DNA from: an uncultured Propionivibrio sp.
Lineage (GTDB): Bacteria > Pseudomonadota > Gammaproteobacteria > Burkholderiales > Rhodocyclaceae
Length of the DNA: 15,280 bases
Direction: 5' to 3'
NCBI GenBank assembly: GCA_938040985.1
Contig: CALHZD010000092.1
Coordinates: forward strand, 1 to 15,280
Position numbers and translations under genes: made by a program. The stretch's first letter is position 1; every line of letters begins with the position of its first letter. This document shows positions 15,274 through 15,280 of the stretch, piece by piece. The notes under the pieces were generated by a model. It was not told the DNA's origin, did not search any database, and was given only the letters and a program-made list of their open reading frames with translations.

Positions 15274-15280
15274 TCGGTTT

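Larger units (their letters stand above)
14875..15280. other. 406-bp non-coding, repeat-rich region at the window end
   Basis: No credible reading frame is present. It holds imperfect direct repeats just after btuD (14892-14946), a family of 39-bp tandem repeats (15012-15144), a GGCAA microsatellite (15202-15236) and a palindrome (15260-15273). I see no clean intrinsic terminator for the operon, although the stretch 14903-14936 has AAAA/TTTT arms around GGCG and GCA. Confidence 0.6.

Overview
The window is GC-rich DNA, dense with genes, and every gene I accept lies on the plus strand. The genes are Gram-negative envelope proteins: three complete TonB-dependent outer-membrane receptors plus the end of a fourth, an inner-membrane PepSY protein, an outer-membrane lipoprotein and a periplasmic-binding-protein ABC importer. 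GC content, codon use and protein style suggest a betaproteobacterium, perhaps in or near the Rhodocyclales. That placement is an impression, since no rRNA or other marker is present.

Region 1 (1-6610) is a receptor block. It starts with the 3' end of one receptor, followed 29 bp later by a full-length paralogue that is a tandem duplicate of it. A 512-residue PepSY-TM protein of the siderophore-reductase type starts 3 bp after that gene. After a 91 bp gap comes a different receptor with a clear TonB box. This is the usual layout of metal-chelate uptake loci.

Region 2 (6611-7068) is a non-coding stretch of 458 bp. It holds a degenerate array of about 40-bp palindromic repeats, a weak candidate promoter and a hairpin just ahead of the next operon. 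I looked for a cobalamin riboswitch and did not find one.

Region 3 (7069-14874) is a tightly packed seven-gene operon: a lipoprotein form of CbiZ (adenosylcobinamide amidohydrolase), an exported nitrilase-family amidase, a class I SAM methyltransferase, a TonB-dependent receptor, and a BtuF-BtuC-BtuD type ABC importer. The junctions are 4-20 bp overlaps, direct abutment or a 21 bp gap. CbiZ ties the operon to cobamides (the vitamin B12 family). The inferred pathway is: corrinoid enters through the receptor, its nucleotide loop or amides are cut outside the cytoplasm by CbiZ and possibly the nitrilase, and the product is imported by BtuFCD. An extracytoplasmic, lipid-anchored CbiZ paired with an exported amidase is the most novel feature here, because characterised CbiZ enzymes work in the cytoplasm.

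Region 4 (14875-15280) has no gene. It contains 39-bp tandem repeats that belong to the same family as the array in region 2 but in the opposite orientation, so inverted copies bracket the cobamide operon. It also has a seven-copy GGCAA microsatellite and a 14-bp palindrome.
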